Assembly (NCBI GenBank): GCA_029960065.1 | Contig: JASCOF010000001.1 | Coordinates: 744,001 to 808,000 of the forward strand | Length of the DNA stretch: 64,000 nucleotides | Source: Flavobacteriaceae bacterium PS02336 | GTDB lineage: Bacteria; Bacteroidota; Bacteroidia; Flavobacteriales; Flavobacteriaceae | Direction of reading: 5' to 3' | Part shown: one piece after another, positions 7,454 to 15,916 of the stretch | Numbering within the stretch: position 1 is the first letter of the stretch | Layout of the letters: every line of letters begins with the position of its first letter | The notes under the pieces: model-generated | What the model saw: only the letters and a program-made list of their open reading frames with translations | Told to the model about the DNA's origin: nothing | Database searches by the model: none | Translations under genes and position numbers: made by a program

Positions 7454-8815
7454 TTAAAAATGAAGTATTTTTAGTGACTTGCTTTTACGGATGTAACTTT
7501 GAATTATGTTTTTTACATCGCGATTGTGCTGCATTGGGATTAGTATATTTTTTAAGATATCTATATTGGTAATCTGATAATTAAGGTCGTAATATGCATA
7601 GCCTTTGTACGTTCCGTCTTCAATTAAAATAGCGCTTCTTTCGTTTACATTTCGACCTCTATCAATCAGAATCATGCTTTTGTTTTCGAAGCTGTTTTCG
7701 GAAATAAACTGCTGCACGCGCAAATTGTATGTTTCAGGGCTGACTTCGCCAATGCAGGAGCCGTCACATTCTTTTATTTTATATTGAAAACATTCTTTTT
7801 TGCTTTGATATAGTCCGGTTAGTTTTTGACACAAAAAATATTTTGCTGTGATTTTGAAAAGTGCATTTTTGCCTTCCTGCAAGGAAGCGTACGATGTGAT
7901 TTCTTTTTTACGTCCGTCAGCTTTTTCTAATTTTAAATTGATGTATCCGTTAGCATCCTTTTCGGCATATAAAGCAAATGGAAAAACTGATTTTTTCTGC
8001 GAACGATTGTGTCTTGGGCGATTCACTTTTACTTCTTGGCTTTCTTTTAAAAGCGCAATTAATTCGCTGCCGGTTTCATCATAAGTTATAGTGAAAACTT
8101 CTGCCTGAATCCTTTTACTTTTGGTTGTAATGCCTGTAAAATGCTGATTTACTCTTTTTTTGATATTTTGGCTCTTGCCGATGTAAATTAAAGTGCCTGC
8201 TTCGTTATAGATGTAATACACACCAGTTTTAGCTGGCATTTGATTGATTAGATCCAAAAATTTTGGAGAAATTCCTTTTTCAACTTCTAGCTTTATAAAA
8301 TCTTTTACGATTGTTTTCTCGACGTCTTTTTCTAAAAGCATTTTGAAAAGCTTTGTAGTCGCCATTGCGTCACCGCTGGCACGATGTCTGTCGGCCATTG
8401 GAATTCCAAGCGCACGAACTAGTTTTCCTAAACTGTATGAAGGCTGTTCTGGAATTAGTTTTTTGGCTAATTCAACTGTACAAAGTGTTTTAGCTTCGAA
8501 ATCGTAACCTAAACGACGAAATTCAGTTCTTAGGATTCTATAATCGAAAGAAGCGTTATGTGCTACAATTACGCAATCTGTCGTAATTTCAATAATGCGC
8601 TTTGCAACTTCGTAAAATTTAGGAGCTGATTGTAACATAGCATTATTAATTCCAGTCAGTTTTACAACGAAAGGCTGGATCGGAATTTCAGGATTGACAA
8701 GGCTAATGAATTGATCAACTACTTCATGCCCATCAAATTTGTAGATAGCAATTTCTGTAATTCCCTCTTCATTAAATTGTCCCCCAGTGGTTTCTATGTC
8801 TAGTATTGCGTACAT
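7454..8815 (-). CDS. DEDDh 3'-5' exonuclease fused to a GIY-YIG nuclease domain
   Basis: A 453-residue two-domain nuclease. Residues 1-165 are a DnaQ-like DEDDh exonuclease: D6 and E8 in LDIETTGG, D91 in NASFDYRIL, H144 and D149 in HRASGDA. Residues 193-285 are a UvrC/Cho-like GIY-YIG module (TGVYYIY, then LIYIGKSQNIKKR). The remaining 170 residues are not recognised. I start at the ATG at 8815 because MYAILDIETT is the natural N terminus; the longer frame begins in a tandem repeat. Such exonuclease-GIY-YIG fusions are known and thought to act in DNA repair, possibly in lesion excision. No polymerase or UvrAB gene is nearby. Confidence 0.9.
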   Translation of the reverse strand: MYAILDIETTGGQFNEEGITEIAIYKFDGHEVVDQFISLVNPEIPIQPFVVKLTGINNAMLQSAPKFYEVAKRIIEITTDCVIVAHNASFDYRILRTEFRRLGYDFEAKTLCTVELAKKLIPEQPSYSLGKLVRALGIPMADRHRASGDAMATTKLFKMLLEKDVEKTIVKDFIKLEVEKGISPKFLDLINQMPAKTGVYYIYNEAGTLIYIGKSQNIKKRVNQHFTGITTKSKRIQAEVFTITYDETGSELIALLKESQEVKVNRPRHNRSQKKSVFPFALYAEKDANGYINLKLEKADGRKKEITSYASLQEGKNALFKITAKYFLCQKLTGLYQSKKECFQYKIKECDGSCIGEVSPETYNLRVQQFISENSFENKSMILIDRGRNVNERSAILIEDGTYKGYAYYDLNYQITNIDILKNILIPMQHNRDVKNIIQSYIRKSKSLKILHF

Positions 8816-8823
8816 ATTCAATG

Positions 8824-8861
8824 TCAATGTCAATTTCAAAAATCAATGTCAATTTCAAAAA
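8824..8861. repeat. Two tandem copies of a 19-bp unit
   Basis: TCAATGTCAATTTCAAAAA occurs twice in a row, with related TCAAT/ATTGA words continuing to about 8910 and again at 9265-9323 on the other side of the four-helix-bundle gene. The repeat lies directly upstream of the exonuclease start. Confidence 0.8.
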
Positions 8862-8913
8862 TCAATAGTGAAAATTGAAATTTGTAATTGTTATTGTAAT
8901 TGTCATTGAAAAG

Positions 8914-9261
8914 TTATCTTTTATTTATTATCATTTTAGATGAAATTGCGATTAATTGCTCTACTTCAATTAAAAGTTTGCTTCTTTTGCCATCATCTCC
9001 TTCCTTAATGTAATCTAGAATTTTTAATGAGTTTCTCGATTCTTTTAACTCTTTTACTACTAAAGAAACTTTAAAAACAAAATCTTTATCAGTTATTGTT
9101 CCCTGTGCTTCTCCAAAATTTAAAGAGGCGCTTCCAGATGATCTAATTAATTGATTTTTATAATATTCATTTTCAAATAATCTTTCTAATTGTCGCGTAA
9201 AGAAAATACATTCTCCAGCAAACCGAACTAATCGATCTTCAAAATTGAATATTTTTTCCAT
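8914..9261 (-). CDS. Four-helix-bundle protein (S23/rRNA intervening-sequence protein family)
   Basis: A 115-residue, mostly helical protein. Family features are the RxSGSASLNFGEAQG segment (about 41-55), after a short helix of alternating polar and apolar residues, and a later KVSLVVKELKESRNSL helix. Homologues are often encoded in rRNA intervening sequences but also, as here, at scattered chromosomal loci with no rRNA nearby. The molecular function is unknown. It is framed on both sides by similar TCAAT-rich short repeats, which suggests that it arrived or moved as a cassette. Confidence 0.88.
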   Translation of the reverse strand: MEKIFNFEDRLVRFAGECIFFTRQLERLFENEYYKNQLIRSSGSASLNFGEAQGTITDKDFVFKVSLVVKELKESRNSLKILDYIKEGDDGKRSKLLIEVEQLIAISSKMIINKR

Positions 9262-9323
9262 TTAAAATTTTCTCATTTTAAAAATTGATATTGATTTTTG
9301 CCATTGCAATTGATATTGAAAAA

Positions 9324-9983
9324 TTATCTTCCTCCAAAAATGCTGCTTCCAATGCGTACCATTGTGCTTCCGCATTCAATCGCTAATTGATAATCTCCAG
9401 ACATTCCCATTGATATAGTGTTCAGACTGCAGTTTTCCGTTTTTAGATCTTTTATCGAATCAAAAATTGATTTTAAATTGGTAAATTCTTTTTTAATCTG
9501 GTTTTGATCTTCCGTGAAAGTGGCCATTCCCATCAAACCTAAGATACGAATATTTTTCAACTCTTTAAACTCAACAGAAGTTAAAAGTTCATTTAATTCA
9601 TTTTCATCCAAACCAAATTTAGATTCTTCTTCAGCAATATATATTTGAAGAAGACAATCTATTGTTCTGTTGTTTTTTAAAGCTTGTTTATTGATTTCCT
9701 GTAATAATTTTAAACTGTCAACACCATGAATCAATGTAACATACGGAGTCATAAATTTGACTTTATTGGACTGGACATGACCAATCATATGCCATTGTAT
9801 ATCTTTTGGCATTTGTTCCCATTTCTCTGTCATTTCCTGAATTTTGTTTTCTCCAAAAATACGCTGGCCAGCTTCATAAGCCTGCATCAAGTCTGAAACA
9901 GGTTTTGTTTTTGAAACGGCAACTAGAGTTACGTGTTCAGGTAAAGTTTCTTTAATTGTATTTAAATTCGATGTTATTGACAT
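9324..9983 (-). CDS. YggS/PLPBP-family pyridoxal-phosphate-binding protein
   Basis: A 219-residue single TIM-barrel protein that carries PLP without a known enzymatic reaction and affects vitamin B6 and amino-acid homeostasis. The PLP lysine is K25 in VAVSKTKP. Other family segments are FGENKIQEM, WHMIGHVQSNK, and the phosphate-binding end MGMSGDYQLAIECGSTMVRIG. The length is normal. It starts 6 nt after the stop of the small membrane-anchored protein gene at 9990, so the two probably share an mRNA. Confidence 0.95.
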   Translation of the reverse strand: MSITSNLNTIKETLPEHVTLVAVSKTKPVSDLMQAYEAGQRIFGENKIQEMTEKWEQMPKDIQWHMIGHVQSNKVKFMTPYVTLIHGVDSLKLLQEINKQALKNNRTIDCLLQIYIAEEESKFGLDENELNELLTSVEFKELKNIRILGLMGMATFTEDQNQIKKEFTNLKSIFDSIKDLKTENCSLNTISMGMSGDYQLAIECGSTMVRIGSSIFGGR

Positions 9984-9989
9984 TTTAAT

Positions 9990-10484
9990 TTATTTTTTTG
10001 AAAGCTGAATATGTAATCTTTCATTTCTTTCTGACGGAATGTAAAAATCTATCTTTTTATCTTCCATTTTTAATTTAGAATCAAATCCAGGTCCTTTTGC
10101 CTCATTTTCTAAATATGTGTAAAAAGACCCCATATCACTTTGATACAGATTTCCAAAAATCTTATCATAGCAGTTAACAGAACCACAAAAATAACCTACT
10201 ATTTTATCATCAAGATTAACAACTATTACTTCAAAATTTGCTTTTAGGTTTAAGTCCCTTAAATATAGAATTAAAAAATTGTGTTTTCTTTTTTTGTCAA
10301 AACTTTGAGTACTTTTAAAGACACAATTTTCGTATTTCTTGTTGTTAATATCTAATTGATAGTTATTCTCTTGTTTTAAGATTCGGGTTGTTCCAAAGAA
10401 ATATTTAATAGTCATTGGTTTGTACCAATAAAGAGCAATTAAGCTAAAAACAATCAAAATGACTAAAGAAAATACTCTTTTCAC
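9990..10484 (-). CDS. Hypothetical protein with one N-terminal membrane segment
   Basis: A 164-residue protein. Residues 5-24 are a hydrophobic helix (VFSLVILIVFSLIALYWYKP) that looks like an uncleaved anchor or signal; the rest is polar with mixed strand-like segments and likely lies outside the cytoplasm. No family is recognised. It begins 15 nt after the stop of the 3-hydroxybutyryl-CoA dehydrogenase gene and ends 6 nt before the YggS start, so the three genes appear co-transcribed. Confidence 0.8.
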   Translation of the reverse strand: MKRVFSLVILIVFSLIALYWYKPMTIKYFFGTTRILKQENNYQLDINNKKYENCVFKSTQSFDKKRKHNFLILYLRDLNLKANFEVIVVNLDDKIVGYFCGSVNCYDKIFGNLYQSDMGSFYTYLENEAKGPGFDSKLKMEDKKIDFYIPSERNERLHIQLSKK

Positions 10485-10499
10485 ACAACTATTTTAAGT

Positions 10500-11387
10500 C
10501 TATACAAACTGCTTCGAGATTTTCTCTGCTTTCTTACTTTCGCTGTAATCGTAAAAACCTTCGCCAGATTTTACACCCAATTTTCCGGCTCTAACCATGT
10601 TTACTAGAAGTGGGCAAGGAGCATATTTTGGATTTTTGAATCCGTCGTACATTACATTTAAAATAGCAAGACAAACATCAAGGCCAATAAAATCAGCTAG
10701 TTGAAGCGGTCCCATTGGATGTCCCATTCCTAATTTCATTACCGTATCAATTTCGTAAACTCCAGCTACTTTATTGTATAACGTTTCGATTGCCTCGTTT
10801 AGCATCGGCATTAAAATTCTGTTTGCTACGAAGCCTGGATAATCGTTTACTTCAACAGGAACTTTACCTAATTTTTCAGATAAAGCCATGATGATTTTGG
10901 TTACTTCATCGCTAGTGTTGTAACCGCGAATAATTTCAACCAATTTCATAATAGGCACCGGATTCATAAAATGCATTCCAATAACGCGTTCAGGATGCGC
11001 TACAACTGCTCCAATTTGTGTAATTGAAATAGAAGAAGTATTAGTTGCTAAAATGGTATTGTGTGAGCAATATTCGTTTAATTGTTTGAAGATATTCAGT
11101 TTTAATTCAACGTTTTCAGTTGCAGCTTCTACAACTAAATCAGCACCGACAACACCATCTTTAATGTCAGTATAAGTAATAATGTTAGTTATAGTTTTGG
11201 CAACGTCTTCCTGCGTAATGGTTCCCTTTGAAAGCATACGATCCAAGTTAGCGGCGATTGTTGCCATTCCTTTATCTAATGATTTTTCAGAAACATCAAT
11301 TAATTTAACGGTAAATCCGCTTTGTGCAAAAGTATGAGCAATTCCGTTACCCATTGTTCCCGCACCAATTACAGCTATTGTTTTCAT
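10500..11387 (-). CDS. 3-hydroxybutyryl-CoA dehydrogenase
   Basis: A 295-residue NAD(P)-dependent 3-hydroxyacyl-CoA dehydrogenase, converting 3-hydroxybutyryl-CoA and acetoacetyl-CoA. The Rossmann motif is GAGTMGNGIAHTFAQSG (7-23), NTSSISIT (about 116-123) is the substrate region, and GMHFMNPVPIMKLVE holds the catalytic His. GFVANRILMPMLNEA begins the helical C-terminal domain. Length and order match the short, single-function enzyme. No thiolase or crotonase is adjacent, so whether it acts in fatty acid oxidation or butyrate-type metabolism is open. Confidence 0.94.
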   Translation of the reverse strand: MKTIAVIGAGTMGNGIAHTFAQSGFTVKLIDVSEKSLDKGMATIAANLDRMLSKGTITQEDVAKTITNIITYTDIKDGVVGADLVVEAATENVELKLNIFKQLNEYCSHNTILATNTSSISITQIGAVVAHPERVIGMHFMNPVPIMKLVEIIRGYNTSDEVTKIIMALSEKLGKVPVEVNDYPGFVANRILMPMLNEAIETLYNKVAGVYEIDTVMKLGMGHPMGPLQLADFIGLDVCLAILNVMYDGFKNPKYAPCPLLVNMVRAGKLGVKSGEGFYDYSESKKAEKISKQFV

Positions 11388-11412
11388 TTTAGGCTAGATA
11401 TTTTTTTATGAT

Positions 11413-11454
11413 TTAGCCACGAATTCACCAAATAATTCGTGAATTCGTGGCTAA
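11413..11454. repeat. Inverted repeat of the CCACGAATTC family
   Basis: TTAGCCACGAATTCAC and GTGAATTCGTGGCTAA are perfect 16-bp arms around a 10-nt centre. Copies of the same wording occur at 36425-36540, 30300-30335 and 47425. Confidence 0.85.
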
Positions 11455-11473
11455 CTTATTTTTGAATATTACT

Positions 11474-12442
11474 TTATTTTTTATCGAAGCAATCAATAAT
11501 CTGATATGCTACACGTAAAGCATCTGTAGCTTGTTCAAGAGTTACAACTGGAGTTGTATCTGTATTTATGGCATTTGCAAAAGACTCTAATTCGTCTAAG
11601 ATAGCATTGTTTTGCTCCACATCTGGATTAGTAAAATAGATTTGTTTTTTTACACCTTCGGCATTCTGTAAAATCATATCAAAATCTCCAGGAACTTCAG
11701 GGGCATCTTTCATACGAACGACTTCGCATTTTTTCTCTAAAAAGTCAACAGAGATGTAAGCGTCTTTTTGAAAGAAACGTGATTTACGCATGTTTTTCAA
11801 AGAGATTCTGCTTGCCGTTAAATTGGCAACACAACCATTTTCGAATTCGATCCTAGCATTTGCAATATCTGGAGTATCACTAATTACAGATACACCGCTG
11901 GCATGAATATCTTTTACTTTTGAATTTACAACACTTAAAATAGCATCAATATCATGAATCATTAAATCTAAAACGACAGGAACGTCTGTACCACGCGGAT
12001 TAAATTCGGCCAAACGATGTGTTTCTATAAACATCGGATTTTCGATCATGTTTTTTGTTGCGATAAAAGCGGGATTAAAACGTTCTACGTGACCAACTTG
12101 ACCTTTTACATTGTACTCTTTTGCTAAAGCGATAATTTCTTCCGCTTCTTCAACTGTATTGGCAATTGGTTTTTCAATAAAGATGTGTTTTCCTGATTTG
12201 ATGGCTACTTTAGCACATTTGTAGTGAGAAAGCGTTGGAGTTACAATGTCGATTACATCGACAGCGTGAATGAGTTTTGCAATTGTGCTGAAATTTTTAT
12301 AGCCAAATTCTTTTGAGATTCTTTCGGCATTTTCTTGATTTTCGTCGTAAAATCCAACTAATTCGTATTTGTCAGATTGTTGTAATAAGCGTAAATGTAT
12401 TTTACCAAGATGACCAGCACCTAAAACTCCTACTTTTAACAT
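11474..12442 (-). CDS. Gfo/Idh/MocA-family oxidoreductase
   Basis: A 322-residue NAD(P)-dependent oxidoreductase of unknown substrate. The N-terminal Rossmann fold has GVLGAGHLGKIHL (5-17) and the family EKPIA motif (IFIEKPIANT). The second half contains GQVGHVERFNP and the DLMIHDIDAI segment with the conserved D-x-x-x-H-D pattern of the active site. The single long gene has its own promoter-like element at 12459-12466. The substrate is probably a sugar or sugar-like alcohol, from family knowledge only. Confidence 0.9.
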   Translation of the reverse strand: MLKVGVLGAGHLGKIHLRLLQQSDKYELVGFYDENQENAERISKEFGYKNFSTIAKLIHAVDVIDIVTPTLSHYKCAKVAIKSGKHIFIEKPIANTVEEAEEIIALAKEYNVKGQVGHVERFNPAFIATKNMIENPMFIETHRLAEFNPRGTDVPVVLDLMIHDIDAILSVVNSKVKDIHASGVSVISDTPDIANARIEFENGCVANLTASRISLKNMRKSRFFQKDAYISVDFLEKKCEVVRMKDAPEVPGDFDMILQNAEGVKKQIYFTNPDVEQNNAILDELESFANAINTDTTPVVTLEQATDALRVAYQIIDCFDKK

Positions 12443-12458
12443 GAGAATGTATTTTAAA

Positions 12459-12466
12459 CAAAAATA
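12459..12466 (-). promoter_or_regulatory. TAnnTTTG promoter element for the Gfo/Idh gene
   Basis: TATTTTTG on the minus strand, 17 nt upstream of the ATG. Confidence 0.5.
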
Positions 12467-12613
12467 GAATTTATTTGTTGAATGTAAAAATGAATTTAGC
12501 TAATTGTGAGCTGTGAGTTGTGAATTGTAAATTGTCAGTTATTTGTTGCTGGTCGTTATTTGCTGGTTGTTGGTCGAAAATTATATCATTAGTTTCACAC
12601 TTGTCTTTCTCAT

Positions 12614-12669
12614 CGAAGTCGAAAAGCATGCCTTTAAGGCACGAATTGCCTCGACTTCGCTCAGCCTGA
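12614..12669. repeat. Palindromic intergenic repeat (GAGGCTGAGCGAAGTCGA family)
   Basis: CGAAGTCGA (12614-12622) pairs with TCGACTTCG (12651-12659). GCCTTTAAGGC lies inside, and CGCTCAGCCTG follows. Its complement, AGGCTGAGC(G/A)AAGTCGA, recurs at 47465 and 47583. The rest of the 12443-12788 gap holds only AT-rich short direct repeats and the two promoter elements. Confidence 0.7.
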
Positions 12670-12759
12670 AAAAGTACGATTTTCTACTTTTGACTTTTAA
12701 CTTTCGACTGTATTAATTTATTATTTAAAAATCAATATTTGAAATCCTGTTTTGTTTCT

Positions 12760-12767
12760 TATTTTTG
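12760..12767 (+). promoter_or_regulatory. TAnnTTTG promoter element for pcm
   Basis: TATTTTTG lies 21 nt upstream of the TTG start, implying a 5' UTR of only about 15 nt or less. Confidence 0.55.
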
Positions 12768-12788
12768 CGAAAATAAAACCTACCCATT

Positions 12789-13430
12789 TTGAAAGACACT
12801 GCCAAACATCAAGGACTTCGTAATCAATTAGTAACCACTTTAGAGCAAAAAGGAATTACTGATAAAGCGGTTCTAGATGCGATAAAAAAAATCCCGAGAC
12901 ACCTTTTTTTGAATTCAAGTTTTGAAGATTACGCTTATCAAGATAAGGCTTTTCCTATTGGTGCTGGACAGACTATCTCGCAGCCTTACACTGTTGCTTT
13001 CCAATCTCAGCTGTTAGAAGTGCAGAAAGAGCATAAAGTTTTGGAAATAGGAACAGGTTCTGGATATCAAACAGCTGTTTTGTTTAATCTCGGAGCAAAA
13101 GTTTATACAGTAGAACGACAAAAAGAATTGTTTAAACAAACTTCTATTTTATTTCCTAAATTAAATATTCGTCCAAAACATGTTTCTTTTGGAGACGGCT
13201 ACAAAGGTCTTCCTAATTTTGCGCCTTTTGACAGCATAATAGTTACAGCAGGTGCACCTTTTATTCCACAGCCATTGATGGCACAATTAAAAATAGGAGG
13301 AAGACTTGTTATTCCGCTTGGCGAAGATGTTCAGATTATGACTTTATTAATTAGAAAGAATGAAACGCAATTTGAAAAACATGAGTTTGGAGAATTTAGA
13401 TTTGTTCCCTTATTAGAAGATAAAAATTAA
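12789..13430 (+). CDS. pcm: Protein-L-isoaspartate O-methyltransferase
   Basis: A 213-residue SAM-dependent methyltransferase that repairs isoaspartyl residues in aged proteins. Features are IPRHLFL (about 35-41), the substrate loop GAGQTISQPYTVAFQ, the SAM motif VLEIGTGSGYQTAVL and the family end GRLVIPLG. It begins with TTG at 12789. No in-frame ATG exists before these motifs, and the promoter element just upstream agrees with this start. It converges with the Fic gene over a shared terminator. Confidence 0.94.
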   Translation: MKDTAKHQGLRNQLVTTLEQKGITDKAVLDAIKKIPRHLFLNSSFEDYAYQDKAFPIGAGQTISQPYTVAFQSQLLEVQKEHKVLEIGTGSGYQTAVLFNLGAKVYTVERQKELFKQTSILFPKLNIRPKHVSFGDGYKGLPNFAPFDSIIVTAGAPFIPQPLMAQLKIGGRLVIPLGEDVQIMTLLIRKNETQFEKHEFGEFRFVPLLEDKN

Positions 13431-13433
13431 TAT

Positions 13434-13462
13434 AAAGGCTCAGCTTACACTGGGCCTTTTTT
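13434..13462. terminator. Terminator between pcm and the Fic gene
   Basis: AAAGGCTCAG pairs with CTGGGCCTTT (one G-U pair, 6-nt loop) followed by a T run. It serves pcm and overlaps the stop of the convergent gene. Confidence 0.8.
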
Positions 13463-14510
13463 ATTGAGTAAGAATTGCAATATACCTTTCCAGACTTTCT
13501 TTTTCTTTTTGAGCTATAAATAAGAAAAAATCGTCTTTATCTTTTTTGGTCTGTGCAATTTCTAAAGAGTGATAGTATTGCATCCGGGTTTCATAATCGC
13601 CTTTAATATTGGCAATTGGATAGCCTTTTTGCATTAGAATCAAATTCATGATCAACCTTGAAGTTCTTCCGTTTCCATCAATGAAGGGATGGATTGTAAC
13701 TAATCGTTCATGCATTTCTGCAGCCAAAATAATAGGATGCAATTTATTTTTATTGATCTCATACCAAGTAAAATATTCTTCCATTTCCTGCGGAACTATT
13801 AAAGGTTGTGGTGGCATATGCGTACTTCCTTGTAGCATAACCTGAACTTTTCTGTAACGTCCAGCATCTTCTGGAATTATGCCTCGAAGAATTAAATTAT
13901 GAATAGATAATAGATCACGTTCGTTCAACGAATTGTTTTTATTCATTAATTCTTTTATAAAACCAATTGCTTCCTGATGATTTATTGCTTCAAGATGTTC
14001 TCGCATACTTTTTCCTGAAATCGTCAAACCTTCATTAATGACCATATCTGTTTCGCGCAAAGTCAAGGTGTTTCCTTCAATTCTATTACTTTCAAAAGTA
14101 TATTCAAGTTCTAAAGCTTGTTTAATTTTAAAGCTATCGTTCTGGCGATAAGAATCAAGTTTGTCTTTTAAAGAATCAATTTCTTTTAAAATCTTTTCTA
14201 ATGATGTAGATAATTTAAAATTAGAAACCGTTTTATTGTATTTAATTTCATCTTCTGCAATTTTAATAGCTTTTAAAGCAAATTCTTCATCGCCAATTTC
14301 ATAAAGAATTTTTTCTTTAAGCCATGCAATCATTAAAGTTTCATAATCAATTTCTAAAAGTTGAGACAATTTAATGATTTGATCTTTAGTCGGTTTTCTT
14401 GTTCCCGATTCAAATTTGCTTATCAATGCCTGATCAATATTTGCAAGTTGGGCCAATTCACGAGTTTTTAAACCTTTTTGTTCTCTTGCATTTTTTAAAA
14501 GTGATTTCAT
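13461..14510 (-). CDS. HTH (XRE)-Fic domain fusion protein with built-in inhibitory helix
   Basis: A 349-residue protein. Residues 3-56 are an XRE/Cro-type helix-turn-helix (RELAQLANIDQALISKFESG). Residues 90-135 are helical. The Fic core has the catalytic motif HPFIDGNGRTSR (274-285), which transfers AMP or another nucleotide phosphate to protein hydroxyls. Upstream lies the inhibitory motif S141-xxx-E145-G-N in SNRIEGN, which in class II Fic proteins folds back and blocks ATP. So the antitoxin function is in cis, and no separate antitoxin gene is present. The HTH suggests DNA binding, perhaps autoregulation; targets are unknown. Confidence 0.92.
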   Translation of the reverse strand: MKSLLKNAREQKGLKTRELAQLANIDQALISKFESGTRKPTKDQIIKLSQLLEIDYETLMIAWLKEKILYEIGDEEFALKAIKIAEDEIKYNKTVSNFKLSTSLEKILKEIDSLKDKLDSYRQNDSFKIKQALELEYTFESNRIEGNTLTLRETDMVINEGLTISGKSMREHLEAINHQEAIGFIKELMNKNNSLNERDLLSIHNLILRGIIPEDAGRYRKVQVMLQGSTHMPPQPLIVPQEMEEYFTWYEINKNKLHPIILAAEMHERLVTIHPFIDGNGRTSRLIMNLILMQKGYPIANIKGDYETRMQYYHSLEIAQTKKDKDDFFLFIAQKEKESLERYIAILTQ

Positions 14511-14560
14511 TTTTGATGAAAATTAAAGTCTTGACAAAATTAGTCATTTATTTAATAATA

Positions 14561-14592
14561 AAAAAAAGCAACATTTTGAAAGTTGCTTTTTG
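14561..14592 (-). terminator. Terminator of the minus-strand lipoprotein gene
   Basis: GTTGC and GCAAC arms with an A/T run on the correct side, 7 nt past the stop codon. Confidence 0.7.
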
Positions 14593-14598
14593 TTTGAA

Positions 14599-15240
14599 TT
14601 ATTTAGGAGGTAAAGAACCGTCTTTTCTCATTTCTTTCACTACAGCCAGCATAATAGCATCAACCGTTTGTCCTAAATCTGTAACATATTGTGATTCTGT
14701 GGTTCCTGTCCAGATTAGTTTATTTTCTTTTAATGAAAATATATTGGTTTCAACCATATAAGAAGTTGTTTCTTGATAATAGCCGGGATCGTAGAAGTTA
14801 GGAGAGTACATTCCGTACCAATTTCCAAAACCATAACCGTACATTCCTGTATACATGCCATCAAAACCGCCATAATACATTCCGGTATAAGTTCCAGGAA
14901 CATAAGTCGTTTCTTTTTCTTTGCTTACAAGTCTCATGGTTATTACTCCGTCAAAATTTTCATCCTGAAGAATTTTTAACTTCTGTTCTTTTGTAAGGTC
15001 TTTGGTAGTTTCGTTTAAGTATTGATAAGAAGTTTTAAAAATTGGATTTCCAGCTGCTATCCTGTTTTCTGTAACTCTTCTTGATGCTTCATCTTTTACT
15101 AAAGCAACGACTAAAACTTTTTTGAAATTTTCCTGGGCAACAGTAATTTTTGGATCTCTCCAGCTGTTTACAATAGAAGTGTTGCTGCCACAGCTAGAAA
15201 GTAATACTACAACGAAAAGTAAAAATAAAGACTTTTTCAT
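14599..15240 (-). CDS. Hypothetical lipoprotein
   Basis: A 213-residue protein with a lipoprotein signal: a Lys-containing start, a hydrophobic stretch and the lipobox LSSC with Cys17. The mature part opens SNTSIVNSWRDPK, followed by KKVLVVALVKDE, an ordering like that of the DUF4136-type Bacteroidota lipoproteins. The middle (about 115-155) is very rich in Gly and Tyr (TGMYYGGFDGMYTGMYGYG), a low-complexity segment. The C-terminal part is a strand-rich domain. Function is unknown; it is probably anchored in the outer membrane. Confidence 0.82.
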   Translation of the reverse strand: MKKSLFLLFVVVLLSSCGSNTSIVNSWRDPKITVAQENFKKVLVVALVKDEASRRVTENRIAAGNPIFKTSYQYLNETTKDLTKEQKLKILQDENFDGVITMRLVSKEKETTYVPGTYTGMYYGGFDGMYTGMYGYGFGNWYGMYSPNFYDPGYYQETTSYMVETNIFSLKENKLIWTGTTESQYVTDLGQTVDAIMLAVVKEMRKDGSLPPK

Positions 15241-15311
15241 ATTTTACAGTTAAATTGGTTATAAGTAAAAATAACGATAAAATATTAATAAATAGGAGTT
15301 TAAGTAAAATT

Positions 15312-15341
15312 AAAAAAGCTTTTTAATTAAAAGCTTTTTTA
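15312..15341 (-). terminator. Terminator overlapping the end of smpB
   Basis: AAAAAAGCTTTT and AAAAGCTTTTTT arms around a short AT loop. The hairpin includes the last codons of smpB. Confidence 0.6.
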
Positions 15342-15778
15342 ATACGATCTAAATCTCGTTTGGTATCTTGTTCTTTTAAAGATTCACGTTTGTCATAGTT
15401 TTTCTTTCCTCTGCAAAGACCAATTTGTAATTTGGCTAGACCTTTTTCGTTGGTAAATAATTTCAACGGAACAATGGTAAGTCCTTTTGCCTGTACATTT
15501 TTATGAAGCGTTTTTAATTCTTTTTTATTCAAAAGCAGTTTTCGTTCACTTCTAGATTTATGGTTGAACTGGTTTCCAAAAGAATATTCTTCGATATAAG
15601 TATTAATGGCAAAAAGTTCCATACCGCTGAATTCGCAAAAGCTTTCTGTGATATTGGCTTTTCCTAAACGAATTGATTTGATTTCGGTACCTGCCAAAAC
15701 AATTCCTGCAGTATAGGTATCGATTATTTCGTAATCAAATCGGGCTCTCTTATTTAATATATTGACTGATTTTAACAT
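15323..15778 (-). CDS. smpB: SsrA-binding protein SmpB
   Basis: A 151-residue RNA-binding protein that delivers tmRNA to stalled ribosomes in trans-translation. Signatures are [11 protein letters not shown] (8-18), [14 protein letters not shown] (31-44), [10 protein letters not shown] and GKKNYDKRE near the start of the C-terminal tail. The tail (DRIKKAFN) is the helix that enters the mRNA channel. The tmRNA gene is not in this window. A TACATTTG element ends 6 nt before the ATG, so the mRNA may be nearly leaderless. Confidence 0.96.
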   Translation of the reverse strand: MLKSVNILNKRARFDYEIIDTYTAGIVLAGTEIKSIRLGKANITESFCEFSGMELFAINTYIEEYSFGNQFNHKSRSERKLLLNKKELKTLHKNVQAKGLTIVPLKLFTNEKGLAKLQIGLCRGKKNYDKRESLKEQDTKRDLDRIKKAFN

Positions 15779-15783
15779 GAGTG

Positions 15784-15791
15784 CAAATGTA
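15784..15791 (-). promoter_or_regulatory. TAnnTTTG promoter element for smpB
   Basis: TACATTTG on the minus strand; its last base is 6 nt from the start codon. Confidence 0.5.
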
Positions 15792-15916
15792 AGACAAATT
15801 GAAAAACTTTATGCGGGCTAAGATAATTAAAGTTTTATTTTAATCTATGATTTTAATCATTTCCGAGAGAAAAGCTTACGGCTAAGTTTGTTTCATAATT
15901 TAAAATAAACTTTAAA

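Noticed and set aside
7454..8839. Longer form of the exonuclease starting at 8839
   Set aside because: The extra residues are encoded by a tandem repeat; the natural N terminus MYAILDIETT begins at 8815.
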